Positions 6,754 through 8,974 of a DNA stretch of 8,974 nucleotides are shown here, in pieces. Position numbers and translations under genes: made by a program. Source of the stretch: an uncultured Lachnospiraceae bacterium (GTDB lineage Bacteria > Bacillota_A > Clostridia > Lachnospirales > Lachnospiraceae). The stretch is taken from contig CAMWMM010000176.1 in the NCBI GenBank assembly GCA_947175285.1, positions 1-8,974 of the forward strand, in the 5' to 3' direction. Each line of letters starts with the position of its first letter. Within the stretch, counting starts at the first letter, position 1. Under the pieces are notes generated by a model. That model worked only from the letters and a program-made list of their open reading frames with translations, ran no database searches and was not told the origin of the DNA.

Positions 6754-6865
6754 ATGATAGACCAAGCTGGAGCTGGAAATGCCTAAAATAAATGGCAAAA
6801 TGACAGAAAACGACAAAAAAGCTCTTTTTTTAAAATTTCTCAAAAAGTTCGTGTCATTAACTTGA
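6754..6865 (+). pseudogene. Possible frameshifted remnant of a second small gene
   Basis: A strong AAGGAGG (6738-6744) ends 9 bases before ATG 6754, but that frame stops after ten codons (MIDQAGAGNA). One base over, a protein-like frame reads LELEMPKINGKMTENDKKAL and runs to TGA 6863-6865, with an ATG at 6779. A good ribosome binding site followed at once by an out-of-frame continuation suggests a single-base indel in a small gene. The end of that frame runs into the inverted repeat at the spmA junction, so its C-terminus may also be lost. I do not recognise the peptide with any confidence. Confidence 0.3.
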
Positions 6866-6868
6866 CAC
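6851..6868. repeat. 18-nt inverted repeat at the spmA junction
   Basis: GTGTCA (6851-6856) and TGACAC (6863-6868) form a perfect 6-bp inverted repeat around TTAACT. It lies exactly where recognisable SpmA sequence begins. It could be part of a recombinase attachment site, an operator, or chance; there is no adjacent U-tract. Confidence 0.5.
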
Positions 6869-7176
6869 AAGGGGGGTTGAGGGCAATGAGTGATTTGGAA
6901 CAGTTGGAAAGAGAGCGCGGGAATGGGGAGTACTTAGATGCAGAAACGGCAAAAAACGGTGTACAAAGTCATGCAGCAGGGGCAAGAACCGCCAGCAATG
7001 AGATGTGTACATTTCTTGTGATGAATATTTCGTCATTGCAGTTGATTCCAGTAAATATCATCGCCTACCGCAGCCAGTACGGCAGTGCCAATCCGGCAGC
7101 GGTCATTGCGCCTGCAATTGTGGCGACGTTCTTTAGTACCGTGGTGGCTGTAGTGTATTGCAAAATTATGCATTGA
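6862..7176 (+). pseudogene. spmA: 3' fragment of spore maturation gene spmA
   Basis: The translated frame contains GGLRAMSDLEQL, a polar linker of about 30 residues, then the hallmark block SNEMCTFLVMNISSLQLIPV, NIIAYRSQYGSANPAAVIAP, and a last hydrophobic helix ending VVYCKIMH at TGA 7174-7176. This matches the C-terminal part of SpmA, an integral membrane protein with a nucleoside-transporter/FeoB gate-type domain, needed with SpmB for proper spore core dehydration. The N-terminal half of the usual 190-200 residues is absent; upstream codons are open but unrelated. ATG 6886 with the upstream GAGGG might still allow a 96-residue product, but a functional protein is unlikely. spmB, the usual downstream partner, does not follow. 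The clean loss of the 5' half next to a recombinase module suggests disruption by insertion or rearrangement. The C-terminal assignment is firm; the cause is inferred. Confidence 0.8.
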
Positions 7177-7220
7177 TTATTTCAACAGCCTTTTGTTCTT
7201 GAATCTGCCATTTGAGTTGA

Positions 7221-7385
7221 CTAGTACAACGAAAAATAAGTTTCTGATACATTGACGCAGAATGATTGTATCAGATGCAGGGCGGAGGAAGGAGGCGTAG
7301 CGGTGGCTACGGTGACTGACGACAACGCGGCAGATGAACAATCAGGCAAGTCAATGTGTCGGTTACTTATTATTCGTTGTACTAG
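7221..7385. mobile_element. Palindromic MITE-like element, about 165 bp
   Basis: The terminal arms 7221-7256 and 7350-7385 are inverted repeats identical at 31 of 36 positions, and two of the five differences can still wobble-pair. Internal matches continue with TGATTGT (7263-7269 against 7338-7344). The centre is a 6-bp hairpin, CGTAGC (7296-7301) with GCTACG (7306-7311). The whole unit is thus close to one large palindrome. It has no transposase. Both ends carry CTAG, so a TA or CTAG target duplication is possible but cannot be told from the palindrome itself. An open frame crosses it (7252-7458) but reads only repeat sequence. I believe related repeats are common in Lachnospiraceae genomes; that is from memory. 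Confidence 0.7.
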
Positions 7386-7403
7386 ATTATTTAGTTTATC
7401 CTT

Positions 7404-7429
7404 ATCTGTAGAGTTCAGACAGATTTTTT
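7404..7429 (+). terminator. Weak terminator candidate after the palindromic element
   Basis: A 6-bp stem ATCTGT (7404-7409) with ACAGAT (7419-7424), loop 9 nt, is followed by TTTTTT ending at 7429. The stem is short and AT-rich, so this is tentative. The rest of 7386-7521 is AT-rich and shows no gene. Confidence 0.3.
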
Positions 7430-7521
7430 CAGCGATATTTATTATACAGTATACATGAAATATAGATTTTGTACAATAATGCCTTAATTATATAAAGATG
7501 TTTTTCGCACCATAGAATCAG

Positions 7522-7550
7522 TTGATATTGTCACAGGCGTATGCTAGAAT
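7522..7550 (+). promoter_or_regulatory. Sigma-A-type promoter of the two-gene unit
   Basis: TTGATA (7522-7527) and TAGAAT (7545-7550) are separated by exactly 17 bases, each one or two changes from consensus. The pair lies about 50 bases upstream of ATG 7600, which follows GGAG (7588-7591) at 8 bases. It would drive both the pRiA4b-like gene and the overlapping ATPase gene. Confidence 0.65.
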
Positions 7551-7599
7551 TAGGGCAGAAAAAATTAGAGCTACAATAAAAAAGAATGGAGAATAAACG

Positions 7600-8019
7600 A
7601 TGGAAAATCAATATACCTTAAAAGTATATCCCGCCGGAAGGGGAACTTCCGTGTACAGAGTGATAGAAATATCAGGAAAAGACACACTGCAAAAATTATG
7701 TGGTACAATTCTTTCTGCATTTGATTTTATTGACGAACATCTATATGAATTTTGCATGGACAACAAAATGTACAGTGACTATAGCTATCAGTCCGATCCA
7801 GAAGGGCGTCAGCCATCTGTTAAGGTAAAGCTTGATAAGCTTGGTCTGGTCAAGGGACAGAAGTTTTCGCTTCATTATGATTTTGGAGATGACTGGATGT
7901 TTACAATCAACGTCCAGAAGATCACAGAGGTGTCAGAAATGGTGAAACCCCGTGTTATAAAGGAAAAGGGACATGTTGAGCAATATCCGGACTGGGACGA
8001 TGAGGATTATGATGAATAG
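7600..8019 (+). CDS. pRiA4b ORF-3 / IS1096 TnpR-like family protein
   Basis: A 139-residue protein whose whole length fits the plasmid pRiA4b ORF-3-like domain (often annotated as IS1096 element passenger TnpR family). It begins YTLKVYPAGRGTSVYRVIEI, continues with the TLQKLCGTILSAFDFIDEHL helix and the YEFCMDN strand, then the characteristic SLHYDFGDDWMFTINVQKI block, and ends in a very acidic tail (PDWDDEDYDE). It shows no nuclease or resolvase catalytic motif. The family's biochemical role is unknown despite the TnpR name, which comes from a passenger ORF of IS1096. ATG 7600 has a good ribosome binding site and its own promoter. Its last 8 nt overlap the ATPase start, so the two genes are probably co-translated and may act together. 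Confidence 0.88.
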   Translation: MENQYTLKVYPAGRGTSVYRVIEISGKDTLQKLCGTILSAFDFIDEHLYEFCMDNKMYSDYSYQSDPEGRQPSVKVKLDKLGLVKGQKFSLHYDFGDDWMFTINVQKITEVSEMVKPRVIKEKGHVEQYPDWDDEDYDE

Positions 8020-8935
8020 TATGTTATCAAAAAAGTTCAATGCAACTGGTCTTTGTATTCCAGAAAATAATTATATGGTGGATATCAGCAGCAAAATCAA
8101 TACGATCATCACGGATTATATACAGGAGGGGAAATATTTTACCATCAATCGCGGGAGGCAATATGGTAAGACGACCACACTGTATCTGTTGGAACAGCAA
8201 TTGAAAGACCAATATCTGGTTCTATCACTAAGTTTTGAGGCTTGTGATGAACTGTTTGTATCCCTGTATACTTTAGCAGCCGGACTAGTCAGGAAAATAA
8301 GTCGAGTATTAAAAGCGCAGAAAGTGAAGCAGTCACTTGTGGATGACTGGAATCAGCCAATTTCGGAACAGTTTCCGCTAGATGATCTGGGCGAGCGGAT
8401 TACGAGTCTCTGCAGCAGTGCCGATAAGGAAATCGTACTGATCATAGATGAGGTTGATAAGAGTTCGGACAATCAGATTTTTTTGTCGTTTCTAGGACTT
8501 TTGAGAAATAAGTATCTTGGACAGCTGAAGAGAACTGACTGTACTTTCCGCTCAGTCATTCTGGCAGGTGTATATGATATTAAGAATCTAAAAATAAAAC
8601 TGCATCATGGTGAAGAATCAAAGTATAATAGTCCATGGAATATAGCAGTAGACTTTACAGTAAATATGGATTTTATGCCAGAAGATATAGCAGCCATGCT
8701 TCAAGAGTATGAAAAGGACCAGCAGACTGGCATGGATATTGATAAGATCAGCAGGCAGATTTATGAATATACATCTGGTTATCCATATCTGGTATCGCGT
8801 CTCTGCCAGATTGCAGATGAAAAGCTGTCAGGAACAGAGGATTTTCCCAAGAAGCAGGATGCGTGGACGCGAAAAGGCATTGTGGCAGCCGAGCTGCTCT
8901 TGAGAAAAGAATCAAACACATTATTGTCTGTATAA
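8012..8935 (+). CDS. P-loop AAA-like ATPase, probably C-terminally truncated
   Basis: ATG 8012 follows GAGGA (8002-8006) at 5 bases and gives 307 residues. ATG 8021 is a possible alternative, and the upstream open codons from 7973 lie inside the previous gene without support. The protein starts KKFNATGLCIPENNYMVDIS, then has a P-loop GRQYGKTT (residues 48-55), a Walker B strand IVLIIDE (D146, E147), and the sensor-like VILAGVYDIKNLK. It resembles AAA-like ATPases common in Lachnospiraceae that, from memory, are about 500-550 residues, with a further domain after the LLLRKESNTL block. Here the frame ends four residues after that L, where family members read NTLF and continue. The ATPase core is intact but the C-terminal domain is missing, apparently because new sequence begins at about 8922. 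The physiological role is unknown. Confidence 0.85.
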   Translation: MNSMLSKKFNATGLCIPENNYMVDISSKINTIITDYIQEGKYFTINRGRQYGKTTTLYLLEQQLKDQYLVLSLSFEACDELFVSLYTLAAGLVRKISRVLKAQKVKQSLVDDWNQPISEQFPLDDLGERITSLCSSADKEIVLIIDEVDKSSDNQIFLSFLGLLRNKYLGQLKRTDCTFRSVILAGVYDIKNLKIKLHHGEESKYNSPWNIAVDFTVNMDFMPEDIAAMLQEYEKDQQTGMDIDKISRQIYEYTSGYPYLVSRLCQIADEKLSGTEDFPKKQDAWTRKGIVAAELLLRKESNTLLSV

Positions 8936-8974
8936 TGGGGTTAAAACCCTCGCCTTAAGGCGAAACCTTTAGGT
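8923..8974. mobile_element. Candidate end of an IS200/IS605-type element at the right edge
   Basis: Just where the ATPase loses its expected sequence, the DNA becomes GGGGTTAAAACCC followed by a perfect 14-bp palindrome TCGCCTTAAGGCGA (8950-8963) and AACCTTTAGGT at the window edge. Subterminal hairpins of this sort, with short T-rich targets such as TTATT just outside (8918-8922), are typical of IS200/IS605 family ends, which lack inverted terminal repeats. No transposase is visible inside the window. It could instead be a terminator-like hairpin or another element. Confidence 0.35.

Larger units (their letters stand above)
1087..6861 (+). mobile_element. Recombination module of an integrative element (outer limits uncertain)
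   Basis: This span holds the promoter, three serine recombinase genes, a structured leader and two decayed small genes, all on one strand, and ends where spmA homology starts. No conjugation, replication or resistance genes lie inside, so it is either one end of a larger element extending left of the window or a remnant. The left limit is only the operon promoter. The right limit is inferred from the truncated spmA. No pair of direct repeats acting as att sites could be identified by eye. Confidence 0.45.

Noticed and set aside
6815..6831. A-run followed by T-run as an intrinsic terminator
   Set aside because: The stem would contain only A-T pairs apart from the loop; too weak to call.
7252..7458. 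68-codon open frame after the spmA fragment
   Set aside because: It starts at TTG without a ribosome binding site and its sequence is the palindromic repeat read through; not a gene in its own right.
7973..8011. Start of the ATPase gene at 7973
   Set aside because: It would overlap the previous gene by 47 bases with no ribosome binding site, and family similarity starts after 8021.
1..8974. CRISPR array, tRNA or rRNA genes
   Set aside because: No regularly spaced direct repeats and no tRNA or rRNA signature sequences were seen.

Overview
The window looks like accessory DNA from a low-GC, spore-forming member of the Clostridia, most likely a Lachnospiraceae-type gut bacterium. This rests on the AT-rich codon use, strong AGGAGG-type ribosome binding sites, TnpX/TndX-like large serine recombinases, a piece of the sporulation gene spmA, and small proteins I know only from clostridial mobile elements. 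The organism is an inference; no rRNA or housekeeping gene is present.

Left part (1-1174): the 3' end of an unrecognised gene runs in from the left edge and is followed by a 10-bp hairpin. A roughly 450-bp stretch follows with no confident gene but three successive hairpins (462-617). Next is a small protein starting at TTG 718, resembling the family I recall as DUF6870. Two hairpins close this unit, the second a long terminator-like one, and a promoter then opens the next operon.

Centre (1175-6277): three large serine recombinases (572, 580 and 550 residues) are encoded head to tail, with 8-nt and 4-nt overlaps and a strong Shine-Dalgarno before each. All three keep the catalytic serine, the SR-x-GR motif, a recombinase domain, a four-cysteine zinc ribbon and a coiled coil. 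They are probably made together as the integration/excision module of an integrative element.

Right of the recombinases (6278-7176): a compact hairpin-rich leader precedes a decayed clostridial small gene with an internal deletion and frameshift. After a possible second remnant comes an 18-nt inverted repeat, exactly where homology to the C-terminal part of SpmA begins. The 5' half of spmA is absent, and spmB does not follow. The simplest reading is that this is a junction where the element, or an ancestor of it, disrupted or captured spmA.

Right end (7177-8974): a palindromic, MITE-like repeat of about 165 bp is followed by a good sigma-A-type promoter. This drives a two-gene unit: a pRiA4b ORF-3/IS1096 TnpR-like protein, overlapped by a P-loop ATPase that ends early at about 307 residues. 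Where the ATPase loses its expected continuation, the DNA becomes a hairpin-bearing sequence reminiscent of an IS200/IS605 end, so a further insertion probably truncates the gene. Overall this is a nested, partly decayed mobile region. I see no CRISPR array and no wholly new system; the most interesting parts are the triple recombinase operon, the spmA junction, the palindromic element and the structured leaders.
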